Assembly: GCF_000741575.1 (NCBI RefSeq)
Contig: NZ_JGYV01000017.1
Coordinates: forward strand, 1 to 64,000
DNA from: Bifidobacterium cuniculi
GTDB taxonomy: Bacteria > Actinomycetota > Actinomycetes > Actinomycetales > Bifidobacteriaceae
Reading direction: 5' to 3'
DNA: 64,000 nt
Shown here: positions 30,085 through 38,721 of the stretch, in pieces
Position numbering within the stretch: position 1 is the stretch's first letter
Layout: the number at the start of each line of letters is the position of its first letter
The notes under the pieces: generated by a model
The model's input: the letters and a program-made list of their open reading frames with translations, nothing else
Database searches by the model: none
What the model was told of the DNA's origin: nothing
Program-made: the position numbers and the translations under genes

Positions 30085-32919
30085 ATGAGGGCCGTTCTGA
30101 AGGACTTCCAGTCCGCCGCCGTGGAGAAGCTGTCGAGGTCGCTGCGCCGCATGACGCGCGACTACTGGGAAGACGGCCGCCTGTCGGCCACATGCCTGGC
30201 CGCGCCGACTGGCGCCGGCAAGACGGTCATGAGCGCCGCCGCCATCGAGACGCTGTTCTTCGGCGACGACGCGATGGCGTTGGACCCCGACCCGCACGCC
30301 GTGGTGCTGTGGCTGTCCGAGTCGCCCGCGTTGAACGAGCAGACCCGCAACCGCATCATGCAGGTGTCGGACAAGCTGTCGGCCGATTTCACCGATTACA
30401 GCATGCTGCACGTCATCGGCTCCGACTTCGCGGAGGAACGCCTGCGGCCGCGCAACGTGTACTTCCTGTCGAAGAACATGCTGTCGAGGAACGGCATCCT
30501 CACCCGTGGCACCGAGGCCACCTCGGGGCGCACGTTCTGGGACGTGCTGGACACCACCATCCGCGACCCGGAGCGCAACCTGTACCTGTTCATCGACGAG
30601 GCGCACCGCGGCCTGGGGCCGGAGGCCTCCGCCCCGTCCGACACGGCCACCATCTACGCGAACCTCATCGACGGATTCGAGGGGCGCGCCGCCATGCCCG
30701 TCGTGGTGGGCGTGTCGGCCACGCCGCAACGCTTCGTCGCGGCCATGCAGGAGAGAAACGACCGCGACTGCATGTCCCCCGTCAGGGTCGCCCCGTCGGA
30801 CGTGCAGGAGTCGGGACTGCTGAAGGACACCATCGAGCTATACGTCCCCGACACCGACACGGCCGTGGAGCACCAGTACCTGACTCTCGCCTGCCGTCGC
30901 TACAACGAGGCCTGCGAACGCTGGGCCGCGTACTGCGTCGACAACGGCGAGCCGCCGGTGTCGCCCCTACTGCTCGTCCAGACGGCCGACCACATTTCCG
31001 ACGGGGCACTGGCTGGCCTGTGCGACCAGATCTCATCCCTGGTCCCCGGTCTGAAGTCCCAGCTCGCGTTCGAAACCAGCTTCGCCAACGTGTTCGGCGA
31101 GCACGGGAACATCCGCGCCGGGCGCTACTACATCCCCTACATCCGGCCCGAGAACGTCCAGGGCGCGCGCCTCACCCGCGTGCTGTTCGCCAAGGAGGCC
31201 GTGTCGAACGGCTGGGACTGCCCGCGCGCCGAGGTGCTGTTCTCACAACGCACGCGCAAGGACCCGACGTATATCACCCAGCTCATCGGGCGCATGGTCC
31301 GCACGCCGCTCGCTCACCGGACCGACGACGGCATCCTCGACTCGGTGGCCTGCTACCTGCCGAACTTCAACCCGCAGACCACGCATGAGATCGTCGACTA
31401 CCTGACCGGAAATGGCAAGGAGCCTGAAGCCGCCGTCGCCGGCAAGGACGGCGTCCTCGAGAACCCGCAGGACGTCTCTCCCGCCGTGCCCCGCGGCCGC
31501 GACGACTACGAGAGGCAGATGGCCGAATGGAGCGAGGCGGCGCGTGCCGCTTCGCCGGCGCCGTTGCCCGGCCTCGATGACCTGCCGGAAACCGAAGACG
31601 CCCCGGCGGCCACCACGGAACCCGAACCGGTCCCGGCATCCGGATCGGAACCTACGACCACACCGGAACCGAAGCCGGCTCCAAACCCCGAATCGGGACC
31701 CGTCAACCCCCTGTACCAGCCCCAGGCCGCGCCAAGGCCCATGCCGAGGCCCGAACCGTTGACCAAACGAGACTCGTCTTTCACGCCGGCAGAATGGGAG
31801 GGCATCAAGGCCGCCTACGACTCCATCCCGGTCAGGAGAAACCCGAAGAAGGCCCGCAACGAGTTCAGGTCCCTGCTCGACGCGGCCACGCTGATGGATA
31901 CCACGGAACTGCTTCAAACCGCCGAGCACGATGTGGACGAACAGTTCTGCCGTGAGGTCGAGGGCGCCATCGCGGCCGAGCGCGAGGCGTACGACGCCAA
32001 GCGCGCCGAGATCGAGAACACCCCCATGGTCAAGATCATCCTCGACCGCCGCAGGAACCAGGAGGACCGGGAGAAGGGCGTCGCCCCGATCGACGATGAC
32101 GGCATCGAGAAGGCCGCAGCGCCCGCCCGCAGGGAGTTCAGCGGCGACGAGCTGCCCAACGCCTACCAGCGGTTCTGCCTCGAACACGGCGTCGACATCG
32201 ACGAGGCGAACCTGCGGCTCGCCACGATCGTGCGCACATCCGAGATCATGGATCGTCTGCGCAAGTGGGCCGCGGAATACCGCGGCGACCTGTTCGACGT
32301 GACGGCCCAGGGCGCCAGGATACAGCTGACCGCCGCGCGGAGGGAGGAGTACGAGCAACTGGAGCGCGAGTCGGCCAGACACCGGCTCACGCATCTGGCA
32401 TGGCCCACGGCCACGAAGGTGGCCGGCGTCGGCAAGGCATGGCCGAGGCACATCGTGCAGCGCGACGACGGCCTGTATCCGCTGAAGCTGAACGCGGCGG
32501 AACGCCACGTCCTCGAGACCGAACTCGACCGTCCGTACACCGTCGCGTTCTACCGCAATCCCAGCAACAACTCGACGTACAGCTTCTCCATCCCGTACAA
32601 CGCGTCCAACGGCAGGCAGGCCCTGAGGCCAGACTTCATCTTCTTCGTCCGCGACGGCGACGGCGTGATCCGTCCGTCGATCGTCGACCCGCACGGCGAC
32701 TTCCTCGCCGACACGCTCGGCAAGCTCCGCGGCTACGTGGAGTACCTGAGGGAATATCCGGACGCGTTCAAATCGGCCGTTATGGTCGGCTGCCCGGCCA
32801 ATGGCGACTACCGCACCCTCGACCTGCTCGATTCAAAGGTTCAAGATACCATCGACGGTTGGTCCGAGGTGGATACGAGGGGCCTGTTCTCCGGACCGTT
32901 GAGCCATCCGTACATGTGA
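30085..32919 (+). CDS. res: type III restriction-modification system, restriction subunit Res
   Basis: About 944 residues. SF2 helicase with Walker A APTGAGKT (Lys46) and DEAH box (FIDEAH, Asp171); VGVSATPQRF is motif III and QLIGRMVRTP motif VI. Residues about 490-560 form a Pro/Glu/Thr-rich linker. The C-terminal 100 residues hold RPDFIFFVRDGDG then IVDPHGDFLADTL, in the place of the PD-(D/E)xK nuclease, but the expected E/D-x-K is not evident. AAGGAGG places the start at ATG 30085; ATG 30079 is too close to it. It follows mod by 13 bp, so the two form an operon, ended by a hairpin at 32937-32978. Confidence 0.9.
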   Translation: MRAVLKDFQSAAVEKLSRSLRRMTRDYWEDGRLSATCLAAPTGAGKTVMSAAAIETLFFGDDAMALDPDPHAVVLWLSESPALNEQTRNRIMQVSDKLSADFTDYSMLHVIGSDFAEERLRPRNVYFLSKNMLSRNGILTRGTEATSGRTFWDVLDTTIRDPERNLYLFIDEAHRGLGPEASAPSDTATIYANLIDGFEGRAAMPVVVGVSATPQRFVAAMQERNDRDCMSPVRVAPSDVQESGLLKDTIELYVPDTDTAVEHQYLTLACRRYNEACERWAAYCVDNGEPPVSPLLLVQTADHISDGALAGLCDQISSLVPGLKSQLAFETSFANVFGEHGNIRAGRYYIPYIRPENVQGARLTRVLFAKEAVSNGWDCPRAEVLFSQRTRKDPTYITQLIGRMVRTPLAHRTDDGILDSVACYLPNFNPQTTHEIVDYLTGNGKEPEAAVAGKDGVLENPQDVSPAVPRGRDDYERQMAEWSEAARAASPAPLPGLDDLPETEDAPAATTEPEPVPASGSEPTTTPEPKPAPNPESGPVNPLYQPQAAPRPMPRPEPLTKRDSSFTPAEWEGIKAAYDSIPVRRNPKKARNEFRSLLDAATLMDTTELLQTAEHDVDEQFCREVEGAIAAEREAYDAKRAEIENTPMVKIILDRRRNQEDREKGVAPIDDDGIEKAAAPARREFSGDELPNAYQRFCLEHGVDIDEANLRLATIVRTSEIMDRLRKWAAEYRGDLFDVTAQGARIQLTAARREEYEQLERESARHRLTHLAWPTATKVAGVGKAWPRHIVQRDDGLYPLKLNAAERHVLETELDRPYTVAFYRNPSNNSTYSFSIPYNASNGRQALRPDFIFFVRDGDGVIRPSIVDPHGDFLADTLGKLRGYVEYLREYPDAFKSAVMVGCPANGDYRTLDLLDSKVQDTIDGWSEVDTRGLFSGPLSHPYM

Positions 32920-32936
32920 TCAGACCCTAGCATGTG

Positions 32937-32978
32937 AAAACGCCCGCACCTATGCTTCCGGCATGGATGCGGGCGTTT
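32937..32978 (+). terminator. terminator after res
   Basis: Inverted repeat 32937-32955 with 32961-32978 (AAACGCCCGCA against TGCGGGCGTTT) with a 5-nt loop and short T-run at the end of the 3' arm. It stands 18 bp past the res stop. Confidence 0.75.
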
Positions 32979-33023
32979 GCATATCAGTGCGACACATGGT
33001 CTTTTTACGAGATGCGATAGTCT

Positions 33024-33449
33024 TTGAAGGAAAGGAAGACAAATCTCCAGGCTCCGTTTAAATCGGATGCGCCAACGTCTCCGGTTCCGCCATCGTCCCG
33101 TCCACAGGCGTCATCGGATGACGCTGGACCGTTCTTCACGCTGACCATCACCTCATTCACGTTCGCCCGTGCTCTCGCAGCTACTGTCGGGTATGCCTGT
33201 TCGCCCACCACAACCGCGAACCGGATTCCGGGACTGTGCCGGACGGCGGGCGAGCAGGCATACCCGTACGGTTTCAAAGTGCCATGGACGTCCGGCAACA
33301 GTGGAGTGATGTTCACTGACGACGTCAACTGGACGTACACGTTCGAGGCGAACGTCACGAACATGTTCAACGCGACCGCCAAGAAGACCCCGTCGACTGC
33401 GCCGGCACGCTGAACGGACAGGACGTCCAAGTGACCGGCATCCAGTGAC
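33024..33449 (+). pseudogene. decayed remnant of an unknown gene
   Basis: A plus-strand frame from 33024 runs to 33413; near 33395 the sequence seems to continue in another frame (DCAGTLNGQDVQVTGIQ) to a stop at 33449, as if shifted. The readable end (VMFTDDVNWTYTFEANVTN) has the look of a secreted or surface protein C-terminus. There is no start with a good ribosome binding site. A 19-bp inverted repeat (33188-33206 with 33248-33266, 18 matches) lies inside. It is most likely a gene fragment; family unknown. Confidence 0.4.
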
Positions 33450-33473
33450 CCGAAGCGACGCATAGCCTCTGCT

Positions 33474-33731
33474 ATGACGGAACCGAAGAAGACGCCCGAG
33501 TCCGAGAGCACTGCGGCCAGGCCGAAGAAGAAGCCCTACGTGCCCATCGAGCATCGACCGCTATTGGGCGTGCCGGAGGCCGCCGCGCTCACAGGACTGA
33601 CCGAAGCGAACATCAGACTGGCCGTGGGCCGCGGCGACCTCATAGCCTGCTACGCCTACACGACCATCATGCGCATTCGACGGCGCGACCTGGACGACTG
33701 GCTGGAGTCCCTGCCGGAGGACTCGGCGTGA
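33474..33731 (+). CDS. small HTH protein, candidate excisionase at the right end of the island
   Basis: 85 residues. A Lys/Pro-rich tail of 25 residues is followed by LLGVPEAAALTGLTEANIRLAV and a wing region ending MRIRRRDLDDWLESLP, a helix-turn-helix_17 pattern. It sits 68 bp from the right integrase arm sites and is followed by a strong hairpin. By position it may be the directionality factor of integrase 1, or a regulator. The start is the first ATG; the ribosome binding site is poor. Confidence 0.65.
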   Translation: MTEPKKTPESESTAARPKKKPYVPIEHRPLLGVPEAAALTGLTEANIRLAVGRGDLIACYAYTTIMRIRRRDLDDWLESLPEDSA

Positions 33732-33735
33732 AACG

Positions 33736-33782
33736 CGCACGACCCCCACGCAAACCATGGCGGTTTGTGTGGGGGTCGTGCG
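33736..33782. terminator. strong hairpin after the last island gene
   Basis: Arms 33736-33756 and 33762-33782 are complementary at 20 of 21 positions with a 5-nt loop (CGCACGACCCCCACG against its complement). It begins 5 bp past the HTH gene stop. It lacks a T-run but is very stable. Confidence 0.7.
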
Positions 33783-33798
33783 TCCGAAGCCACTGCAC

Positions 33799-33818
33799 AA
33801 GTGACTTATAAGTGACCT
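33799..33818 (+). repeat. right integrase arm-type site pair
   Basis: AAGTGACTTATAAGTGACCT, 19 of 20 positions as in the left copy (18442-18461) and in the same orientation. It is 60 bp from the right core. Confidence 0.6.
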
Positions 33819-33875
33819 GAGCTATTCTGTAACTGCTGTTTTCCAACCGGCAGTAGGGCTCAGGAGCTGTGGCTA

Positions 33876-35312
33876 TCAGATGTGGAAGTACAGCTCGTAC
33901 TCGAGCGGGGTGGGCTGCAGGCGGGCCTGGTCGATCTCGCCGCGCTTGAGGTCGATCCACGTCTCGATGAGGTCGTCGGTGAACACGTCGCCGGCGGTCA
34001 GGAAGTCGTGGTCCTCCTCAAGGGCGTCGAGCGCCTCGGCCAGGGAGCTCGGCACCTGCTTGATGCCGGCATGCTCCTCCGGCGGCAGCTCGTAGAGGTC
34101 CTTGTCGACCGGCTCCGGCGGCTCGATGTGGTTGAGGATGCCGTCCAGGCCGGCCATGAGCTGGGCGGAGAAGGCCAGGAACGGGTTGCAGGACGGATCC
34201 GGCGCACGGAACTCGATGCGCTTGGCAGCCGGCGAGGTGCCCGCGAGCGGGATGCGGATGGCCGCGGAACGGTTGCGGGCGGAGTACACCAGGTTGACCG
34301 GTGCCTCGAAGCCCGGCACCAGACGGTGGTAGGAGTTGAGCGACGGGTTGGTGAAGGCCAGCACGGAGGAGGAGTGCTTGATCAGGCCGCCGATGTACCA
34401 GCGGGCCATGTCGGACAGGCCGCCATAGTTCTTCTCGTCGTAGAACAGCGGCTTGCCGTCCTTCCACAGGGACTGGTGGCAGTGCATGCCGGTGCCGTTG
34501 TCGCCGGCGAGCGGCTTGGGCATGAAGGTCGCGGCCTTGCCGGCAAGGGCTGCCGTCTCGTGGACGACGTACTTGTACTTCATCAGGTCGTCGCCTGCGT
34601 GCTGCAGGGAGTTGAAGCGGTAGTTGATCTCCTGCTGGCCGGCGCCGCCGACCTCGTGGTGGGCGCGCTCCAGGATCAGGCCGACCTTCTGCAGGTTGGC
34701 GACCATGTCGTCGCGCAGGTCCTGCGTGTGGTCCAGCGGCGGGACGGGGAAGTAGCCGCGCTTGACACGGTTCTTGAAGCCGATGTTCGGGGTGCCGTCC
34801 TCCTCGACGTCCAGGCCGGAGTTCCACGGGGCCTCGATGGAATCGACCTCGTAGAAGGAGCCGCGCATGTCGTTGCCGAAGCGCACCTTGTCGAAGATGA
34901 AGAACTCGGCCTCGGGGGCGAAGGAGGCGGTGTCGGCGATGCCGGTGGACTTGAGGTAGGCCTCGGCCTTGGCGGCCACCTGGCGCGGGTCACGCGAATA
35001 GGGCTCGTCGGTGAGCGGGTCGACGATGGAGAAGGCCACGTTGAGGGTCTTGTGCTTGCGGAACGGGTCCACGTAGGCGGTCGTGATATCCGGCACGAGC
35101 TTCATGTCGGACTCGTTGATGGCCTGGAAGCCTTCGATGGAGGAACCGTCGAACGGCATGCCCTCGTCGAAGGCATCCTTGAGGAATTCGCTGGCAGGGA
35201 CGGTGAAGTGCTGCTGGACGCCAATCAGATCCGTGAAGCGGACGGAGACATATTCAATGCCTTCCTTGTTGATGAGGGCCTCGGCATCTGCCTTGGTTTC
35301 GAGTGTGGTCAC
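33876..35312 (-). CDS. glnA: glutamine synthetase, type I
   Basis: Makes glutamine from glutamate and ammonia with ATP. 478 residues, normal for GSI. Motifs: FDGSSIEGF near residue 54, the metal- and ATP-binding [42 protein letters not shown], and the adenylylation loop [10 protein letters not shown] in which Tyr407 is the likely AMP-accepting residue, implying control by GlnE. Start GTG 35312, with AAAGGAG seven bases upstream. It ends in the attR core, and the island now follows its stop codon, cutting it off from its presumed terminator at 18209-18257. Confidence 0.96.
   Translation of the reverse strand: MTTLETKADAEALINKEGIEYVSVRFTDLIGVQQHFTVPASEFLKDAFDEGMPFDGSSIEGFQAINESDMKLVPDITTAYVDPFRKHKTLNVAFSIVDPLTDEPYSRDPRQVAAKAEAYLKSTGIADTASFAPEAEFFIFDKVRFGNDMRGSFYEVDSIEAPWNSGLDVEEDGTPNIGFKNRVKRGYFPVPPLDHTQDLRDDMVANLQKVGLILERAHHEVGGAGQQEINYRFNSLQHAGDDLMKYKYVVHETAALAGKAATFMPKPLAGDNGTGMHCHQSLWKDGKPLFYDEKNYGGLSDMARWYIGGLIKHSSSVLAFTNPSLNSYHRLVPGFEAPVNLVYSARNRSAAIRIPLAGTSPAAKRIEFRAPDPSCNPFLAFSAQLMAGLDGILNHIEPPEPVDKDLYELPPEEHAGIKQVPSSLAEALDALEEDHDFLTAGDVFTDDLIETWIDLKRGEIDQARLQPTPLEYELYFHI
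33878..33890. other. attR core within the end of glnA
   Basis: AGATGTGGAAGTA, identical to 18289-18301. Here the bases encode the last residues of glnA plus part of its stop codon, so the island is joined exactly at the gene's 3' end and glnA stays intact. Confidence 0.78.
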
Positions 35313-35523
35313 GGGACCGCTCCTTTCGTAAAGTGCTTACGGTGTAACAGCTTAGGGCGGCGCGTTTCGCTCGCTCGAAGCTTGCGTTACGAATATGTTT
35401 CGGCCCCGGCCCATCCTGCCGCCGCGGTACGGCGAAACCCTTGGCATTCCAGCGACTGTGCGGCGGCCGCGGTACTACGGCCGGGCATGCGCACCCCTTG
35501 TGCACAATATGGAACGCAATACG

Positions 35524-35561
35524 CAACAGGCGTCCGCCGATCGCTCGACGGACGCCTGTTG
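35524..35561. terminator. hairpin between DUF4191 gene and glnA
   Basis: 13-bp perfect inverted repeat (35524-35536 with 35549-35561), 12-nt loop, 20 bp past the stop of the DUF4191 gene on the minus strand. No T-run follows. The rest of the 270-bp gap must contain the glnA promoter, which I could not place. Confidence 0.6.
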
Positions 35562-35580
35562 CCTTGGAAAAGAACCCGAT

Positions 35581-36369
35581 TTACTTGCCGCGCATGGCCC
35601 GCTTGGACATGTGCTGCATGCGCATCGGGTCGACGCCCTTGGGGATGCCCATGCCGTTCTTGCGCTGCAGGGTGCGCAGACGTTCGTTGAGGGTGATGAG
35701 CTGGTCCTTGGTCATCATGAAGCGGCGCTTCTTCTTGATGGCGCGGGAGAGCTTGCCACCGCTGGTGTTGGGGAAGTAGGTGCGCTTCTTGATCACCGTG
35801 TTGCGCAGGTCCCTGAGCTTGACCTGCTTGGGTCCGTTGCCCACGCAGATGCGGTACACCGGGATGGACGAGCCTGCGGTGACGCCCTTGATCAGCTTCT
35901 CCTGGCGGTCCATGGCACGCATCACGCGTCCGTAGTCGCCCTCGCCGACCAGGTAGATGCCCTGGTACCCGGTGCCGCGCCAGACGGCGTCCTGGGTGCG
36001 CGGGTCGACCCATACCGGTTCTTCGGGGAAGTCGTAGCCGGCGCGCTTCATATTGCCCAGTACGCTGATGGCGGCGCCCGGACGGCCTTCGAGCTGGCGG
36101 AAGCCGACGGCATCGGCGCGGCGCGTCAGGACGATGGTGGCCAAGAGCAGGCCGATCATGAGTGCGAGGATGACCGAGGTGACCCAACCGAACCAGTTCC
36201 AGTGGAAGACGAAGCCCAGGATGATGCAGATGACCACCGGCAGTGCGAGGGCGCCGCCGAAGAGCCACGGCAGGGCCCTGTCCTCGCGAGCCGTGAACTG
36301 GTAGACCTGCTTGATCTGGGAGAACATCCCGGGTTTCTTCTGCTTGGGCTGTTCTTGCTTCGATGCCAT
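35581..36369 (-). CDS. DUF4191 membrane protein
   Basis: 262 residues. A Lys/Gln-rich N-terminus is followed by two membrane segments (WLFGGALALPVVICIILGF; WVTSVILALMIGLLLATIVL, about residues 35-80), then a basic cytoplasmic domain ending in IPKGVDPMRMQHMSKRAMRG. This matches actinobacterial DUF4191 proteins, typically near glnA or lipoate genes; their function is unknown. The ATG at 36369 is preferred to an upstream in-frame start because it gives the usual N-terminus and GTGAGG precedes it. Confidence 0.85.
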   Translation of the reverse strand: MASKQEQPKQKKPGMFSQIKQVYQFTAREDRALPWLFGGALALPVVICIILGFVFHWNWFGWVTSVILALMIGLLLATIVLTRRADAVGFRQLEGRPGAAISVLGNMKRAGYDFPEEPVWVDPRTQDAVWRGTGYQGIYLVGEGDYGRVMRAMDRQEKLIKGVTAGSSIPVYRICVGNGPKQVKLRDLRNTVIKKRTYFPNTSGGKLSRAIKKKRRFMMTKDQLITLNERLRTLQRKNGMGIPKGVDPMRMQHMSKRAMRGK

Positions 36370-36450
36370 GGGGCGCCTCACTTCGATGCGTTGGGGACTG
36401 GTGGACACAAATAGGGTTTCATTCTAGCAGCATGCGCGGTCTGCCGCCGC

Positions 36451-37938
36451 TCAGCGGGTGTGCAGGGGACGGCCGTCCGCCTTGAGCAGCGTCTCGCCGA
36501 TGATCTCGCTGAAGGTGGGGTGCGGATGGATCTGGCTGGCCGCCTGGTGCAGGGGGATGCGGTCGGCCACGATCTGCTGCGCCTCGGCGATGAGGTCGGA
36601 GGCGTCGGGTGCGACGACGTGCACGCCGAGCACGAGCTCGTCGCCGCCGTCGGCCGGCCTGCCGCTGACGATGGAGAAGGAGCCGCCGGAAGCCGCCATG
36701 ACCATGCGTGCGTTCGCCATGACGGGGAACAGCGTCTCGCGCACGTCCGCATACCGGCTGTCCGCCCTGGCTTCGGCGAGGGTGAGGCCGACGGTGGCGA
36801 ACTCGGGGGTGCAGAACACGACGTTGGGCACGTTGGCGTCGACGACCGGCGCGGCGTCGAGTCCCGCGATGTGCTCGGCCAGTGCGATGCCCTGTGCGAA
36901 GGCGCGGTGTGCGAGGGCGCGGCCGCGGGTGATGTCGCCGATGGCCCAGATGTGGTCCCGGCTGGTGCGCCCGAAGTCGTCGACGGTGACGAAGCCGTCG
37001 GCATCGAGTTCGATACCCGCCCCGGCGAACCACGGCTGCGAGGTGTTGGGGGAGCGGCCGATGGCGACCAATGCCAGTTCCGCGGCCATGGTGCGTTCGT
37101 CCTCCTCGCCCTCGACCCGGTAGTGGACGGTGGCGCCGAGGTTGTCGCCGGTGTCGACGCCGGTGACCTGCGTGCCCTTGACGATGGTGATGCCGCGGCG
37201 CTTGAGTTCGCGGTTGAGTGCCACCGCGGCGCGGTGGTCGGCGTTCGACAGCACGTTGTCCTTGCGGATGAGCAGCGTCACGTCGCAGCCTGCGGCATTC
37301 CACATGGAGGCGAACTCCAGGGCGATGGCGCCGGAGCCGATGATGATGGCATTGTGCGGGAAGGTGTTGAGGGCGAGCGCCTGCGTCGAATCGATGAGCG
37401 CACCGTGGAAGGGAGCGTTGGGCAGCGGCCGGGGGGAGGAGCCGGTGGCCACGATGACGTCGCCGGCCGTGAACGTCACGGTGGCGTCGAGCTCCTCGAA
37501 GCCGCCGTCGTGCGCGAAGAGCCGCACCGTGTCCTGGCCGTCGGCGGGGGAGACGGTGACGCTCCGCTCCGCGCTGACTGCGGCGTCGCCCTGCACGACG
37601 GCGATGCCGCGGTAGGCGAGCAGTCCGCGCAGTCCTTCGGTCATGCGCGTGACGGTGCCGTCACGGAACTCGCGCAGCTTGCCGAAGTCGATCTCCTCGA
37701 CGGAAGCCATGATGCCCATGCGTGCGCCGTCCTCGACGTCGGCGATGGTGCGGGTGGCGGTGATGAGCGCCTTCGAGGGGATGCAGCCGCGGTTGAGGCA
37801 GGTGCCGCCGAGGGTGCCGTCGCGTTCCACCATGACGACCGACTTGCCGAGTTCCGCCGCCCGCAACGCGGCGGAATACCCTGCGGTGCCCGATCCGACG
37901 ATGGCGATGTCGTATTGCTGTTCCAACTGATGTTCCAA
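36451..37938 (-). CDS. lpdA: dihydrolipoyl dehydrogenase
   Basis: 495-residue FAD-dependent disulfide oxidoreductase. FAD-binding IVGSGTAGYSAALRAAE, redox-active pair in GGTCLNRGCIPSK, NAD-binding IIGSGAIALEFA, second FAD contact HIWAIGDITRG, and the C-terminal HPHPTFSEIIGE with the catalytic His-Glu pair. It oxidises dihydrolipoyl groups on 2-oxoacid dehydrogenases or a glycine cleavage system. No such partner is encoded in this window, so its substrate complex is unknown. Upstream, 85 bp away, is the DUF3043 gene on the same strand. Confidence 0.93.
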   Translation of the reverse strand: MEHQLEQQYDIAIVGSGTAGYSAALRAAELGKSVVMVERDGTLGGTCLNRGCIPSKALITATRTIADVEDGARMGIMASVEEIDFGKLREFRDGTVTRMTEGLRGLLAYRGIAVVQGDAAVSAERSVTVSPADGQDTVRLFAHDGGFEELDATVTFTAGDVIVATGSSPRPLPNAPFHGALIDSTQALALNTFPHNAIIIGSGAIALEFASMWNAAGCDVTLLIRKDNVLSNADHRAAVALNRELKRRGITIVKGTQVTGVDTGDNLGATVHYRVEGEEDERTMAAELALVAIGRSPNTSQPWFAGAGIELDADGFVTVDDFGRTSRDHIWAIGDITRGRALAHRAFAQGIALAEHIAGLDAAPVVDANVPNVVFCTPEFATVGLTLAEARADSRYADVRETLFPVMANARMVMAASGGSFSIVSGRPADGGDELVLGVHVVAPDASDLIAEAQQIVADRIPLHQAASQIHPHPTFSEIIGETLLKADGRPLHTR

Positions 37939-38024
37939 CGGGGCCTCCTTGCTGGATTGGAAACGTGGTGGGGATATGAAAAAGGAACGGCATCATGCCG
38001 TTCCCTGCACAGTGCGCCAGCCGC

Positions 38025-38630
38025 TCACTCGGGCCAGTGGCCGCGCTTCTTGTAGCGCGGCTTGGGCAGGCGCCAACGGCGCATCTGGATGGCGCGGCTC
38101 CACGCATAGGAGCCGGTGCGCATGCCCTTGGCGACCGCCTGCTCGCCGTACTTGGCGACGAGCTTCTTCTTGAGCTTGCTCCACATGACGACGACGTCGA
38201 TGATGATGGCGAAGAGGTAGACGTAGAGGATGACCATGAGGATGAGCGTGACCATCGGGTTGGGCCACACCGCGGTGAGGATGACCGAGGCGATGAGGAT
38301 CACCAGGGCGACGGGGATGAAGAACTCGCCGATGTTGAAGCGCGCATCCACGTAGTCGCGCACGTAGATACGCCACGGCAGGCGCTCCGCCTTGGGCATC
38401 TTGTTGATGTCGCCGGTACGCATCGCCTCGTATTCGATGTTCTCGCGCTCGCGCATGCGCTGCTTGGCGCGCTTGCGGGCCGCCGCGCTGTCCGCTGGAA
38501 CCAGGGGGCGCAGGTTCTTTGCCTGGGCATCCTTGCGCTTGGGGGTGGGCCGTCCCTTGCCATCCTGCGCGGCCTGCGCGTCGGCGGACTGCGCAGCCGT
38601 GGAATCCTTGTCTTGCTTCTGCTCTGCCAT
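38025..38630 (-). CDS. DUF3043 membrane protein
   Basis: 201 residues. The first 70 are highly charged (RPTPKRKDAQAKNLRP; MRERENIEYEAM). Next comes the conserved LPWRIYVRDYVDARFNIGEFFIP, then two membrane segments, and a basic tail with GMRTGSYAWSRAIQMRRWRLPKP. This fits actinobacterial DUF3043; function unknown. It is divergent from the M20 peptidase gene. Confidence 0.85.
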   Translation of the reverse strand: MAEQKQDKDSTAAQSADAQAAQDGKGRPTPKRKDAQAKNLRPLVPADSAAARKRAKQRMRERENIEYEAMRTGDINKMPKAERLPWRIYVRDYVDARFNIGEFFIPVALVILIASVILTAVWPNPMVTLILMVILYVYLFAIIIDVVVMWSKLKKKLVAKYGEQAVAKGMRTGSYAWSRAIQMRRWRLPKPRYKKRGHWPE

Positions 38631-38646
38631 GGCGCTCCAGTCTACG

Positions 38647-38676
38647 GTGACATCTCGACGCGCACCCTACTACAAT
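38647..38676 (+). promoter_or_regulatory. sigma-70-type promoter for the M20 dipeptidase gene
   Basis: GTGACA (38647-38652), an 18-bp spacer, then TACAAT (38671-38676), about 45 bp before the start codon. Confidence 0.6.
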
Positions 38677-38721
38677 GGGCGACTGGACAACGCAACCGAC
38701 ACATCGTGGAAACGAGGGCAC

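Larger units (their letters stand above)
18289..33890. mobile_element. composite integrative genomic island in the 3' end of glnA
   Basis: About 15.6 kb bounded by a 13-bp direct repeat and carrying a tyrosine integrase at its left end. Inside each end is a copy of a tandem AAGTGAC motif in the same orientation. Contents, left to right: integrase 1; HTH, XRE and excisionase-like genes; integrase 2; helicase-primase and iterons; kinase; type III restriction-modification genes; a decayed gene; and a final HTH gene. Base composition varies more than in the flanks (AT-rich stretches near 22.3, 25.9 and 28.5-29.2 kb). Two integrases and a replication module point to one element captured next to or inside another. 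No conjugation or capsid genes were seen, so it is probably mobilised by helpers or defective. Confidence 0.8.

Noticed and set aside
33005..33511. 168-codon minus-strand frame near the right island end
   Set aside because: Overlaps the likely decayed plus-strand gene and the start of the HTH gene; no ribosome binding site, and repeated GYACSP/GEQAYP segments come from the inverted repeat rather than a domain.
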